Origin: Spirosoma telluris
GTDB taxonomy: Bacteria; Bacteroidota; Bacteroidia; Cytophagales; Spirosomataceae
NCBI GenBank assembly: GCA_003259005.1
Contig: QLII01000001.1
Location: forward strand, 4,790,501 to 4,854,500
Reading direction: 5' to 3'
Length of the DNA stretch: 64,000 nucleotides
Below, in pieces: positions 26,569 to 36,821 of this stretch (within the stretch, counting starts at the first letter, position 1; each line of letters begins with the position of its first letter). The notes under the pieces are model-generated. The model saw only the letters and a list, made by a program, of their open reading frames with translations, had not been told where the DNA came from and did no database searches. The translations under genes were made by a program, and so were the position numbers.

Positions 26569-27261
26569 ATGAGAATTAGAGGTACTTTGTTAAGATTTAA
26601 TGATCATTCTCTACCTGAAAATTTTGTTTCTTTGGCTGTGCGCATTGATAATGAAAATTATGAGCCATACCATGCTGCTATTTTAATAAGGCATAAAAAA
26701 ATTGATTATTTGCATCATTTTCCAGGTGGGGACCCTCCAATTGTTGTTGAAAATTTTAATGAACATGGATGGTATATTTATAAAATACTCAAATCGTCTA
26801 ATAATAATGATCCTTCAGAAATCGGGGCAATTTTACAATATTGTAAGAGAATTTGCACCCAAACTAACATTACTTATAGTTTTATAGCTGATGGTTCTTC
26901 CTACAGTGAGACGGGAGATTTTTTAAGTAAACTTGGGCTTCCGGAGTTTGGGACTTGTGTAGGATTTTGTTTGAATACTCTATCGGGTATCATCATAGAT
27001 GTTGACGATTCGCTTGTTGAGCTAACTGATTGGGATGACAGTGAAATTAATTTTAGATACGATGCTTGGAGTCAAGCAGAAGCAAGAAAAAAATATCCAA
27101 ATTTAGACTGGAATTTATACTATTCAGTAAAGAAAAGAATAACACCTACTGAGTATTTATGTGTGTCATATTTTGATGAATTTCCAATAAGAAAAGCGTC
27201 AATAAGCCAAATAAAAAATTCTGTACTTGAAGAGATAAAAAAAATATATTCTCCGGATTGA
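26569..27261 (+). CDS. Possible permuted papain-like cysteine protease (cargo island 3, second gene)
   Basis: 230 residues, 2 bases after its partner. The order of likely catalytic residues is His first (EPYHAAILIRHKKIDYLHHF, residues 33-52) and Cys later (EFGTCVGFCLNTL, about 125-137), the layout of permuted papain-like (PPPDE/LRAT/YiiX-type) enzymes. This is a pattern-based guess without an alignment. No signal peptide, so it would act in the cytoplasm, perhaps on the partner protein or a phage/host target. Confidence 0.5.
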   Translation: MRIRGTLLRFNDHSLPENFVSLAVRIDNENYEPYHAAILIRHKKIDYLHHFPGGDPPIVVENFNEHGWYIYKILKSSNNNDPSEIGAILQYCKRICTQTNITYSFIADGSSYSETGDFLSKLGLPEFGTCVGFCLNTLSGIIIDVDDSLVELTDWDDSEINFRYDAWSQAEARKKYPNLDWNLYYSVKKRITPTEYLCVSYFDEFPIRKASISQIKNSVLEEIKKIYSPD

Positions 27262-27383
27262 AAATTTCTAATTATTAGAAATCAAGTAGAAAATGGCTTA
27301 TGAAAATATATAAGAATACGTAATAAACTGTTACTAAGTTTTCTTAATATGCAATTCTAGGTAGATCATTTACATTATTAGAT

Positions 27384-27419
27384 AAAGCCGCTCCATCAAC
27401 TAAATGACAGAGCGGTTTT
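27384..27419 (+). terminator. Rho-independent terminator
   Basis: aaagccgctc / gagcggtttt stem with one G-T pair, 16-base loop and T run; right border of cargo island 3. Confidence 0.7.
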
Positions 27420-27476
27420 TATGTCCTACTATATTTTATGTCAAGATTATAGCTTCAAGCATCAAATCAAGATGCT

Positions 27477-27944
27477 ATGATGCTAAACGCCAACTTGCGG
27501 ACGTTCATTGACTATTTCAAAACGTTTGCCCATGACCATCCGGACTTAAAATTCTTCTGCTTTGGGTCCGTCGAAAAGGGGATTTCTTTTGCTCGGTCAC
27601 TCCCTGAATTTGATTACCCAATGCTATGGTTGGAAGAACCTGTCATCAATACATTGGATAATACAGTAGCCCAAATCAATGACCGTTTTATTGTGGGTAT
27701 TTCCTGTTTAATCATTGCGCCCTTGGATGACAATGAAGCCCAAATTGACGCCTATGGAATGGCCTATCAGATCATAACTGACCTTCAGGCAAAATTGAGG
27801 AAGGACCGCCGGGCGGGAACTATTGACGTGGAATTCGAAGGCCAAAAGAAGTATCCGGTTTCCCAGCTATGGGCGGACGGTCACTTTGGCTTCAGACTGG
27901 AATTTGGGTTGGATATGAACATTAACGCAACTATTTACGGGTAA
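27477..27944 (+). CDS. Phage tail-region protein, 155 aa
   Basis: Phage genes resume here. Two adjacent ATGs (27477, 27480) are possible starts. It starts MLNANLRTFIDYFKTFAHDH and ends in beta strands (GHFGFRLEFGLDMNINATI), a layout common in small tail completion proteins of Bacteroidota phages. It overlaps the next gene by one base. Confidence 0.65.
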   Translation: MMLNANLRTFIDYFKTFAHDHPDLKFFCFGSVEKGISFARSLPEFDYPMLWLEEPVINTLDNTVAQINDRFIVGISCLIIAPLDDNEAQIDAYGMAYQIITDLQAKLRKDRRAGTIDVEFEGQKKYPVSQLWADGHFGFRLEFGLDMNINATIYG

Positions 27945-29968
27945 TGCCTACACTATTTTCACCGTTAAAATTGGCCCAAAATCCAATTGTTGTCAACGTC
28001 GATGCTGCCGACCCAATTACAATTGTAACCCGGTCTGGTTTGCGGTATTTTTTGGAACTCATGGTCCCGGACTATTACGGAGCCAATACGTTTAGCCGAT
28101 TGGTAGAATTTGAAGGCAGTGAGCGCCCACCCGAAGCCGTGGCCGGTGGCTACATTTATAGGGGCGCTTTCTTTGAGCTTCAGGACCAATTAGACAGTTT
28201 GTTGGAACGAACGGCCCCAACCTTTGGGCAAGTGGGCATTTCGGTTTGTGATGGGCTAATTACGCCCTATTATGTCAAATACCGGATTGAAAACAATGAC
28301 GTTACTATTGTTCAACAAAGCCTTCCGGTTCAGTATGCCATCAAAGCGGGTATTTCGGAACGGGATTTTTCCGTTTACAAGCATAACTTCTTCACCGATT
28401 ACATTGGTAAATCCGGGCGCTTTCTGACCTGGGGGGAAGATGGGAAACGGGTTCAACCCAATCAACCGGAATTCCTGTATTGGCTTTGCAACTGTTCACC
28501 ACTTCCCGCCGGATTGAAACTTCAGGTGGAAGTTTTGGGAACGGCTTCCGTTTACCCGCCGGACATCTTTACGGCTGCAACCCTAGCAAGCATTACGCCC
28601 ATGACGGTCTATTGCTTGGCCGTGGGGCCGGAAGCCCTAGGCTTGACAACCCGGCCCGGCGTGGTAGCGGGCTATAAAGTTTGGTTGGAAGATTCCGCCG
28701 GGAATATCCTGACGGAAGTACGGTCCTATCGAATGGACCCGGAATTCCGGCGCAATGTCCGGTTTGTCCTTTTTGCCAATAGCCTGGGCGGTTATGATAC
28801 TCTTTGTTTGACCGGCCAAGGGGAAGAAACGCTGACGTTAGCCCGGAATATTTCGGACCGTTATCCAGACTATGCCTATAATCCCCAATACGCCGAAAAG
28901 GTCATAAACAGCGCAACAGGTGAACGGCAATTAACCATAAATACGGGCTGGCTGAAGGAGTCAGGCCGGAATTACCTTCAGGAATTGGCCTTGACGAAAG
29001 ACGCCTATATTGCTACGGACCGGGCGTTTTTGCCCTTGATTCCGTCAATGGATTCAATCCGGCATTGGGTCGATGATGAAGGCCCAATTGGGCGTCAGCT
29101 AACGTTTAAGTATGCCAATCCAGAACGCAACTTCAGCAACCTTCCGGCCTTGACCATTGCCCAAGCAAGGGAAACGGGGTGGCGTCCCAAGGCCACGGCC
29201 TGTTTGCTCGATGACAACGGACGCCGAACAGGAAAGAAGGGTGTTATGCTGATTGAAAAGTATTATTTAGACGATAATACGCGGGTTGTCGAAACGCCTA
29301 TAAAAGCCAATACGCCGGGAACAGCGGGTTATATTTCGCCCGCTGACAGCGCCGATTGTGCCACAACGCCTTATCTGTCGGTTGCCGTCAGTGGAGCCGG
29401 AAGCTTTGTCCGGACAACGTGTCCGGCTGGGCAATTTGGCGGGTATGCCACAATAACCATTCCGGCGGGAACCTACGGAAGTGAAATCAGTCAGGCAGAC
29501 GCAGACGCCAAGGCTTCCGCGGCTTGGGCGGCACTCAATACCCAAGATTATGCAAATACCAACGGGTCCTGTGTGCTTGGGGCGCAATACTACGCGTGGA
29601 CAGTTCCGGGCGGTAAATTCCATTATCGGACCAATTCGCCGGTAAACTTTTACATCTATTCAACGGGTAGTTATCCGGCTGGAAATATCTGGACATTGCC
29701 TTCCGGCCCGGACGTGTACGCAATAAATACCAATGATTTGGACTTGCCCATTGGTGTTTCTGCAACATCCGCCCAATGGGTGTATGAAATGAAAAGCCCG
29801 ATAGGAGCCGGAACCGGCCAAGTAAAGATTTACGTGAATGGAGTTCTGAAGGAAACCAGAACGTTGGATTACAATTCCGGCGTTGGTCGTCCGCTGTTTA
29901 ACGGCTTTACGGGTGTAGCGGGTGACAAAGTGTATATGGAATTCACCCACATTCAATTTGGAAGCTGA
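27944..29968 (+). CDS. Large tail protein with DUF5977 domain
   Basis: 674 residues, beta-rich. A DUF5977-type module is visible at about 480-535: FVRTTCPAGQFG, then ISQADADAKASAAW and YANTNGSC; these modules occur in large surface and tail proteins of Bacteroidota and their phages. The rest looks like a tail or baseplate protein with a C-terminal beta domain that may bind the host. No enzyme motif seen. Confidence 0.75.
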   Translation: MPTLFSPLKLAQNPIVVNVDAADPITIVTRSGLRYFLELMVPDYYGANTFSRLVEFEGSERPPEAVAGGYIYRGAFFELQDQLDSLLERTAPTFGQVGISVCDGLITPYYVKYRIENNDVTIVQQSLPVQYAIKAGISERDFSVYKHNFFTDYIGKSGRFLTWGEDGKRVQPNQPEFLYWLCNCSPLPAGLKLQVEVLGTASVYPPDIFTAATLASITPMTVYCLAVGPEALGLTTRPGVVAGYKVWLEDSAGNILTEVRSYRMDPEFRRNVRFVLFANSLGGYDTLCLTGQGEETLTLARNISDRYPDYAYNPQYAEKVINSATGERQLTINTGWLKESGRNYLQELALTKDAYIATDRAFLPLIPSMDSIRHWVDDEGPIGRQLTFKYANPERNFSNLPALTIAQARETGWRPKATACLLDDNGRRTGKKGVMLIEKYYLDDNTRVVETPIKANTPGTAGYISPADSADCATTPYLSVAVSGAGSFVRTTCPAGQFGGYATITIPAGTYGSEISQADADAKASAAWAALNTQDYANTNGSCVLGAQYYAWTVPGGKFHYRTNSPVNFYIYSTGSYPAGNIWTLPSGPDVYAINTNDLDLPIGVSATSAQWVYEMKSPIGAGTGQVKIYVNGVLKETRTLDYNSGVGRPLFNGFTGVAGDKVYMEFTHIQFGS

Positions 29969-30495
29969 TGGACGAATTTTTAGAAGATTTTACAGACGAA
30001 GCCATTGAAATTGCGTCTGAATCGGTGGAAGCCTTCCGGCGCAATATTGAACGGGCTGGCCTGGAACTGACGGACGAATTGAAACGGGACTTTCAATTCC
30101 ATGTATTGCGCCAAGTCAATCTGTTGACGATGGAATTTGACTTCCGGGAATATGGCCGGTTTAAGGATATGTCCTTACTCCGGTATTCGTCCCATATACC
30201 GCCCATTGATGCCATGGAATTCTTCGTGGATAAGATTGGCCTGGACAAATTCGCCTATGTGGAAGGCTACCAGGGCAAGCAGGTTCCAACCGTTAAAAAT
30301 GCAACGCGCCGGATTGCCTGGGCTATTGCCATGGGTAGACGCCGGGTTCCATCGGTGAAACGGGATTACCGCGGAACGTGGTACAATGACGGTAAAATGA
30401 AGATCATCAATGCAGCCAAACAACGGGTCCGTTGGCGGGCGTCAGAGTGGATTGCTTTTAACCTGAAGAAGAAAATAGAAACAGCTGATTTATAG
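29968..30495 (+). CDS. Hypothetical phage protein, 175 aa
   Basis: One-base overlap with the DUF5977 gene. Begins acidic (MDEFLEDFTDEAIEIASESVEAF) and ends basic with aromatic residues (KQRVRWRASEWIAFNLKKK). Soluble, helical; no family recognised. A terminator follows immediately at 30500-30541. Confidence 0.6.
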   Translation: MDEFLEDFTDEAIEIASESVEAFRRNIERAGLELTDELKRDFQFHVLRQVNLLTMEFDFREYGRFKDMSLLRYSSHIPPIDAMEFFVDKIGLDKFAYVEGYQGKQVPTVKNATRRIAWAIAMGRRRVPSVKRDYRGTWYNDGKMKIINAAKQRVRWRASEWIAFNLKKKIETADL

Positions 30496-30499
30496 TAAA

Positions 30500-30541
30500 A
30501 AAGGTAGCCAACTTTGGTAAAATACAAAGTTGACTACCTTT
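30500..30541. terminator. Terminator hairpin, 16-bp stem
   Basis: aaaggtagccaacttt / aaagttgactaccttt, one G-T pair, 10-base loop. Left border of cargo island 4; may serve both directions. Confidence 0.8.
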
Positions 30542-30592
30542 GAGATTTTGTACTTTTATCAGCTTGGTTTTATAAATGTTTAATAAACATTA

Positions 30593-31105
30593 TCAATCAA
30601 AATCTAAAGAGTACCCTTCGTTATGAATCATATTTTGTAAGGGAGTCGTAATATGGTATTTTAGGTTGTGTTGTTCGTTTAAAATCTCAACTAGTCCACT
30701 GATAGTGTCCATCTTTTCAAGCATTGGTGCAACGTAGCTTACTAACAATGTCTCCACACTTCTTTCTCGCTCATTGAAATCCACTAAAGAATTCATATCC
30801 ATTAGGGATTCTATATCGATAGGAACATCACTTAACATACGTACTCCAAAATTCAAAATATGTCCTCTATCAAAGGACATATTTTTTAGATCAACAACTT
30901 CACCTTCAGTTTTGTAATATACACTTATTACTATTGTAAACTTGCCGTCTATCCCGCCATAAAAAGGCTTTCTGAATTCTATCAGGAGGCAACTATTAGA
31001 GGTGTTTTTGATCCAAAATCCTTTTCTACCAGTACAGTACCCAAACGGTCGTAATACTTTCTCTAACGATTGATACACCCATTTGAATTTGTTACCTGAG
31101 TTCAT
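30593..31105 (-). CDS. DUF4304-like protein (cargo island 4)
   Basis: 170 residues on the opposite strand, AT-rich. The start NKFKWVYQSLEKVLRPFGYCTGRKGFWI and the FTIVISVYYK strand fit DUF4304 (a basic helix, then Gly-Phe-xx-x-Gly, then beta strands), a family of unknown function often found in scattered accessory genes. Bracketed by terminators at 30500 and 31258. Likely a lysogeny-expressed cargo gene. Confidence 0.6.
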   Translation of the reverse strand: MNSGNKFKWVYQSLEKVLRPFGYCTGRKGFWIKNTSNSCLLIEFRKPFYGGIDGKFTIVISVYYKTEGEVVDLKNMSFDRGHILNFGVRMLSDVPIDIESLMDMNSLVDFNERERSVETLLVSYVAPMLEKMDTISGLVEILNEQHNLKYHITTPLQNMIHNEGYSLDFD

Positions 31106-31257
31106 TGTAACCCTGTGATTTCTGTTTTATAATTGCCTATATATTAACCTAAAGGCGTTTAATGGCAGTGAAAGTAATTATTTATAAGTATTAGTCAAGA
31201 AGAAACGAATATTAAAAAAAAGATAAACAGCCAAGAAAATACTGTCCTGTTACCTGG

Positions 31258-31290
31258 AAAAGCTTCAGACCAACTTGGTCTGAAGCTTTT
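31258..31290 (+). terminator. Terminator hairpin, near-perfect palindrome
   Basis: aaaagcttcagaccaa / ttggtctgaagctttt with a one-base centre and long T run; right border of cargo island 4, just before the tape measure gene. Confidence 0.8.
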
Positions 31291-31302
31291 TTTATGTAAT
31301 CC

Positions 31303-34300
31303 ATGAACAGCACAGAAACCGCCAAATTAAAGGTGGAGATTGAAGGGGACGAAGCCGATAAAACGCTGATGTCTCTTCAGACCGAAGCCAAGGAAATCAA
31401 CAAGGCCCTTCGGGATATGAAGGAAGCCGGGGAAGAAGGGTCCGATGCCTGGAAGGAGTTGAAAAACCGGCAAAAAGAGGTCAACGCCGAAATGAAGGAT
31501 ATGGTGAAAAACATAGACCTCAATGACGCGTCCATGACCGAGTTGCAAGCCAGTTCACGGCTGTTAAACAAAGAGTTGCGGGACCTGAAAATTGGGTCGG
31601 ATGAATGGATTGCCAAAATGAAGGAAGTTCAGGAAGTCGATGACCGAATTAGTAACGTCCGGAAGGAAGTCCGCGGACTGGATGATGATGCAGACAAACA
31701 AACCGGAACTTGGTCAACCTTCAAAGGGGCGTTTGCTGGTGCCTTTACGTTTGATGCCGTAACGGAAGCTGCGGAAGCGATTTGGGATTTCGGTAAAGAT
31801 GTCTTGGACCTGACGGCCAAATTTGAGAAGTACAACGCGATTTTGGCCACTACGTTGGGGAGTACGGAAGCCGGGGCGGAAGCCTTCCAAATGATTCAAA
31901 AGTTCGCGGCTCAAACCAACTTCAGCGTTGACGAATTAACGGACAGTTACATCAAATTAGCCAACCGCGGACTAAAGCCCGGTCAGGATGAATTGATGAA
32001 AATGGCAGACGTGGCCAACGCTACCGGAAAGCCCATGGGCGATTTGGTAGAAGCCATTAATGACATTAATAATACGGACCGTTGGAATGAATTGGGGATT
32101 AAGGTTCAAACCAATGGGGATAAAGTTTCTATGACTTTCAAGGGGATGACCCAAGAAGTTGACCGAACGGAAGCGGGCGTCATGAAAGCCATTGAAGCGT
32201 TTGGAGAAATGCCGGGCGTAATTGGTATGACGGAAAAGATTTCCGGCACTCTGGATGGTCAATTGTCGAACCTGGGGGACAATTTTGACCGATTGAAAAC
32301 AACCATTGGCGGAGATTCAACGGACGCCTTTAGGGGCTTGATTAAGGTGGGGAATGAACTGATTGACGCCTTCATCGAGATTTGGAAAGGAACCCAGCCC
32401 GTTCGGGATAGCATGGGGGACGTGGTTGACGTGGGGGTCCGGTTTGCCCAAACCTTTGGAACCTTACTTTCTGCCCTATTTGGCTATGAGGAAAAGGCTA
32501 AAGCAACAACCGTCATAACCGACGCCATTACTATAGCCTTCCGGCTGGTAGCTACAACCTTGATTTCGTCGGTTGCCGCAATCCAAGTAGTTGCTGACGG
32601 CTTCAATGCCCTAATCAATAAGGGGAAAGAAGTGGCTAATTTCTTTGGGGCTAGTTTCAAAATAGATCCAAAAGCAAACTTTGACACGTTGGCCAAAAAC
32701 TTCGATGCCAACGCCAAAGCCATTGATAAACTTTGGGAAGATTCGGAAGCAACCCGGCAGGAAACAACCAAAAAATCCAACGCCAATATTGTGCAGGATG
32801 CCCAAAAATCGGGGCAAGCCATCACTGCGGAAGCCAAGAAGGAATCCGAAAAGAAAGCGGAAGCCGCTGAAAAGGCGGAGCAAGACAGCCTGAAGAAAAT
32901 TGCGGATATGCAAGTCCGGGCTATTGCTGACGAAGCCCAACGCAAGATTGCTGAAATCAATCTTCAGTATGACCGGGAAGAAGCCGCCGTCCGCAAATCG
33001 GTAGCCAGTGCCACAACCAAGGAACAGCAATTGACGCTTCTGGCTACCGAACGGGAAACCAAAATTGCTAAAGCAGAAGAAGACGCCCGCGCTAAAAAGG
33101 AGAAAGAAGAAACGGACATCAATAACAAATTGGATGCATTGAAGGCCAAGTTGTTGACCGATGACACCGCCCGAAAAGTGGCCGCTTTGCAAGCCCAAGC
33201 CCAACGAGACATTGACTATGTCAACAAATACATTACCGACGAAACCCGCCGGGCGGAAACGGCAAAAGCGATTAATGACAAGCTAACTTCCGATGTGGAA
33301 GCCGTCAATGACAAGCATAGGGCGGACGAACTGGCCAAGAATGAGCGTAAGCGCCAAGCCGATGCAACGGCCACAAAGCAACTATTCGACAATGAGTATA
33401 AAGAATTTGTGGCGTTGTCGGATGCCAAGTTGATCAATGCCAAGGATAACGCCCAAGCTATTTATGACAACAAGCTTGACCGGCTGAAGGGAGAATATGA
33501 ATACAACCGCCGGAAGCTGGAAATGGAAGCGGCTGAAGAAAAAGCCAAGAACGCGGCTATGGTTCAGGATGCCGACCAAAAAGCCAGTTCAGAAAAGGCC
33601 ATTGATGGCCGTTTGAAAGCCCAATTGACGGCGGCTGATGCCAAATATGAACAGGATAAAACGAAGCTAAATGAAGAACATTTGGCCCAACGTCGGGCCA
33701 ATACCAAAGAGTTCTTTTCGGCGGTTGACGGGCTTATGGAAGGGGATTATTCCAAGTTTATGGAACTGCTGAATAAGAAGCTGAAGAACGATGCAGCGGC
33801 CAATGATAAGAAGCTTCAGAATTTCACCAAAGCCGGGGAAGAAATCCTGGACGTTGCCCAACAAGGCGTTGACGCATTGATGAAACTGAATCAGGTGTAC
33901 TTAGAAAGCCAAATCAAAAAAATTGAGAAAGAAAAAAATGAACAGATACAAGCTTGGAAGGACAAGTATGACGCTGGCGCAATTTCAAAAGAAGAATATG
34001 AAAAGAAGGTAGCCGAAATTAACGCCGAAGCCGCCGAAAAAGAGAAGGAAGAAAAACTGAAAGCTTGGCGTCGAAATAAGGCGCTTATGATTACGCAGGC
34101 AATTATGGCCGGGGCGCAAGCCGCGTTAATGTCACTGGCAACCTTGGGTTGGCCGTTGGGTCTGATTGGGGTGGCCGCGGCTGCGGTGACAACGGCGGTT
34201 CAAATCGGCCTGATTAGTAGTCAACAACCGCCCGATTTCGCGAAAGGCGGCTATGCTAAAGTAAAAAACGCGGGTGTTGTTCGGGGAAGTCGGCATGGCA

Positions 34301-34941
34301 ATAGTTACGGAGAAGCCGGAATTGCCATGATTGACCGCCGGTCCGGTCAGGAAGTGGGTGAAATGGAAGGGGATGAACCGTTTATGATTCTTTCGCGCAA
34401 TACCTACCGAAACAATAAAGATGTGGTGGATATGCTATTGGATTCGTCATTGCATCGAAACGGAGCGCCCATCTATGGCGACGGCGGAACGTATGGCGAT
34501 TACCTGGGTGGCAACCGGCGAACCTACCGGAAAGGGGGTATTGGGCGGATGTATGCTGACGGGGGCTATTCAGGCGATACGAGTTATATAACGGACTCGG
34601 CGGAAGTGACGGCGGCTACGGGTGTAGTTGGCGATACAGCGGGCGAAATCCAGCGTAGTCAAACCCTGATGAATGACATCGTGAAAAATACGGGTTTGAC
34701 CGTGGACGCCCTGGCAGACATGAACGCGTTTTTGGCCGGTCATTTCCTGGACTCACTCCGGGCGCAAAATGACGATTTCGCCAACGCCATAAAGGGGCAA
34801 ACCGGCCAATTGGTCAATGGGCAAGGGACGGCAAACATGCTGTTGCAACAAATAGCCGATAAGAATTTAAGCGTGTCGGTTACGTCGGTGGTCAATGTCT
34901 GGAATCAAATCAACGTCGTGGTTGACAAATCAAACTTATAA
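31303..34941 (+). CDS. Tail tape measure protein
   Basis: 1212 residues, the longest gene in the phage. Charged coiled-coil N-terminus (1-140), a tape-measure core domain at about 145-345 (AILATTLGSTEAGAEAFQMI, KFAAQTNFSVDELTDSYIKL), long Ala/Lys/Glu coiled coils (about 490-900), hydrophobic membrane-insertion segments (about 925-970, ALMITQAIMAGAQAALMSLA) and a Gly-rich end. It sets tail length and helps DNA entry; such length implies a long siphovirus-type tail. Confidence 0.92.
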   Translation: MNSTETAKLKVEIEGDEADKTLMSLQTEAKEINKALRDMKEAGEEGSDAWKELKNRQKEVNAEMKDMVKNIDLNDASMTELQASSRLLNKELRDLKIGSDEWIAKMKEVQEVDDRISNVRKEVRGLDDDADKQTGTWSTFKGAFAGAFTFDAVTEAAEAIWDFGKDVLDLTAKFEKYNAILATTLGSTEAGAEAFQMIQKFAAQTNFSVDELTDSYIKLANRGLKPGQDELMKMADVANATGKPMGDLVEAINDINNTDRWNELGIKVQTNGDKVSMTFKGMTQEVDRTEAGVMKAIEAFGEMPGVIGMTEKISGTLDGQLSNLGDNFDRLKTTIGGDSTDAFRGLIKVGNELIDAFIEIWKGTQPVRDSMGDVVDVGVRFAQTFGTLLSALFGYEEKAKATTVITDAITIAFRLVATTLISSVAAIQVVADGFNALINKGKEVANFFGASFKIDPKANFDTLAKNFDANAKAIDKLWEDSEATRQETTKKSNANIVQDAQKSGQAITAEAKKESEKKAEAAEKAEQDSLKKIADMQVRAIADEAQRKIAEINLQYDREEAAVRKSVASATTKEQQLTLLATERETKIAKAEEDARAKKEKEETDINNKLDALKAKLLTDDTARKVAALQAQAQRDIDYVNKYITDETRRAETAKAINDKLTSDVEAVNDKHRADELAKNERKRQADATATKQLFDNEYKEFVALSDAKLINAKDNAQAIYDNKLDRLKGEYEYNRRKLEMEAAEEKAKNAAMVQDADQKASSEKAIDGRLKAQLTAADAKYEQDKTKLNEEHLAQRRANTKEFFSAVDGLMEGDYSKFMELLNKKLKNDAAANDKKLQNFTKAGEEILDVAQQGVDALMKLNQVYLESQIKKIEKEKNEQIQAWKDKYDAGAISKEEYEKKVAEINAEAAEKEKEEKLKAWRRNKALMITQAIMAGAQAALMSLATLGWPLGLIGVAAAAVTTAVQIGLISSQQPPDFAKGGYAKVKNAGVVRGSRHGNSYGEAGIAMIDRRSGQEVGEMEGDEPFMILSRNTYRNNKDVVDMLLDSSLHRNGAPIYGDGGTYGDYLGGNRRTYRKGGIGRMYADGGYSGDTSYITDSAEVTAATGVVGDTAGEIQRSQTLMNDIVKNTGLTVDALADMNAFLAGHFLDSLRAQNDDFANAIKGQTGQLVNGQGTANMLLQQIADKNLSVSVTSVVNVWNQINVVVDKSNL

Positions 34942-34943
34942 GT

Positions 34944-36356
34944 ATGGTAGATATTCGATTGGATGGGCAAAGCGTGGATTTGTTATCAAAAACCACGCTG
35001 ACGCTAGAAGCGTTTAACCCCATGTTAGATTTTAATACGGTTCAGGGTTCGCGGGTGTATGCCTTCAGCTTGCCCGATACGCCCAAAAATCGGCGGATTT
35101 TAGGTTTCTTCAATGAATCCCAAGTGGTGTTTACCAACCGGAAGTTTTACTGTGAAAAGTACGTCAATAGCCAACTGATTGAACGGGGTTATGTCATGAT
35201 TCAGGACGCGCCCGCGGGAAGCTATAACCTGTATTTTACCCAAAACTTAGGGGAAGCCTTTGGTGACTATCAGACCAAATTGCTATCAGACATCAACTTT
35301 GGGTCCGTGGCCGCGCCGGTTAGCCCGGTGGTTAATCCGGACATCCTGACGGATTCCACCTTCTTCCCAACCATTGAAAACGCTGGCTTCTATGGCAACC
35401 AAGCGGTGGCCGGGTTTAGCGGCTTCATCAACAACTATTCCGGCAGTGCATTTGACGCCGTTGGGCGGGTCCCCATGCTGTCTTTGCGGTGGCTGTTTAG
35501 CCAGTTCGGAAGCCTGACGGGTTGGAACTTCAGCGGGAATTTTCTGACAGACCCAGACCTGAAGCGGTTGTTGCTCTATAACCTGACTAGTTTGGACGGG
35601 TTGGCCAATCTGACCTATCAGAACCATTTGCCGGACATGACCTTCCCGGACGTTCTGAAGGAGATACGGAAGCTATTCAATTTATATTTGGATTTCGATG
35701 TCCGACGGAAAACACTGAACATCGACTTCATTGATAGGATTCTGAAGGCAGAAGTCCAATTGGATTGGACGGCTAAAGTTTCGGCCAACCAAACAAAGGT
35801 TCCGGACCTTCAGAACCGTTTAGAATTGTCGTATGTGATTGACGGTAATGACGCCCTTTTGAAGCCCATTCCGGCGGCTTTCGATAAGCATTCAACGCCG
35901 GAAGTAGGGAACGCCATTGGGGGAAGTGTAACGCCTATAGTCAGCGCCTTTAGTACGCTTCAAACCAATCCCGGTTCCGGCTTTGCTATGACTTCCCAGG
36001 CGGGTATTAGTCCCAACAACAAGGACAACGCCAACCGGCCAACGCCCAAGTTATTGTTTTGGAATGGGCTGGTGGGTGGCAAGCCCAATGCTACCAATTC
36101 CAGAAGCGGGAAGGCCCTGGCTTGGAGTGGTTCCGGGAATTTGGTGGACACTTACTGGAGCCAATTTGAACGCTTCAAAGTGAATTCCTTCCTGATTCGT
36201 AAAACCATCATGTTCACGCCCGCGGACTTAGCCCAATTCAGTTTCAAAAACAAAGTCCACATCCGCGGGGTGAATTATGTGGTGGGTAGTTATAAGGCCG
36301 TCTTGGGTGCAGATGAAAAGGTTATCCCGGCGGAATTGGAGTTGTGGAAAGCTTAG
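34944..36356 (+). CDS. Distal tail/baseplate protein
   Basis: 470 residues, two bases after the tape measure gene, the place of the distal tail protein. The start VDIRLDGQSVDLLSKTTLTL and the YAFSLPDTPKNRRILGFF block recur in Bacteroidota phage genes at this place. Beta-rich, no membrane segment. It is the last phage structural gene before the integrase end. Confidence 0.75.
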   Translation: MVDIRLDGQSVDLLSKTTLTLEAFNPMLDFNTVQGSRVYAFSLPDTPKNRRILGFFNESQVVFTNRKFYCEKYVNSQLIERGYVMIQDAPAGSYNLYFTQNLGEAFGDYQTKLLSDINFGSVAAPVSPVVNPDILTDSTFFPTIENAGFYGNQAVAGFSGFINNYSGSAFDAVGRVPMLSLRWLFSQFGSLTGWNFSGNFLTDPDLKRLLLYNLTSLDGLANLTYQNHLPDMTFPDVLKEIRKLFNLYLDFDVRRKTLNIDFIDRILKAEVQLDWTAKVSANQTKVPDLQNRLELSYVIDGNDALLKPIPAAFDKHSTPEVGNAIGGSVTPIVSAFSTLQTNPGSGFAMTSQAGISPNNKDNANRPTPKLLFWNGLVGGKPNATNSRSGKALAWSGSGNLVDTYWSQFERFKVNSFLIRKTIMFTPADLAQFSFKNKVHIRGVNYVVGSYKAVLGADEKVIPAELELWKA

Positions 36357-36573
36357 GTTATTAAATACGTTAGCCTTTGATTTGTAGTAGCATGAAAAAA
36401 GGTTTAATTGTTGATTAGTGTTCGATTGGGATTTGCGGTAAAAAATTAAATCACTAAATAGATATTTTACAAAGTATTTTTATTAATTTTCATTTCACTA
36501 ACCGACTTTTGGGGAAATAACTCTATAGGCAGTGAGCCATTTTCTCCAAAAGTTGGCCTACCTACGAAATACT

Positions 36574-36816
36574 ATGACTGAAAAGCCTGATTATATTAAG
36601 GAAAGGATAAAGCTAATCACAGAACTGGTTAAGCTGGTTTTTAGTCTTTTCCTAACTACTGTAGCAGGTACTTTTGTATTAGTAGAAAAACCAGATCTTG
36701 ATAATAAAAGCGGTTTTTTAATTATATACGGTGGTTTCTTTTGCCTTGTTACATTAGGAGTAATTATTGTACTGATTTCATATATGTTTGAATACATGAA
36801 ATATTTAAATCGCTAA
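36574..36816 (+). CDS. Two-span membrane protein (cargo island 5)
   Basis: Preferred start ATG 36574 (MTEKPDYIKERIKL); a GTG at 36532 would add 14 residues. About 80 residues with two hydrophobic segments (about 17-35 and 45-68). AT-rich and next to another membrane protein gene 5 bases on. Position between the tail genes and the integrase is a common place for superinfection-exclusion genes, but no family is recognised. Confidence 0.55.
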   Translation: MTEKPDYIKERIKLITELVKLVFSLFLTTVAGTFVLVEKPDLDNKSGFLIIYGGFFCLVTLGVIIVLISYMFEYMKYLNR

Positions 36817-36821
36817 TATTT

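Noticed and set aside
31327..33864. Minus-strand frames opposite the tape measure gene
   Set aside because: Low-complexity shadows of the coiled-coil coding sequence.
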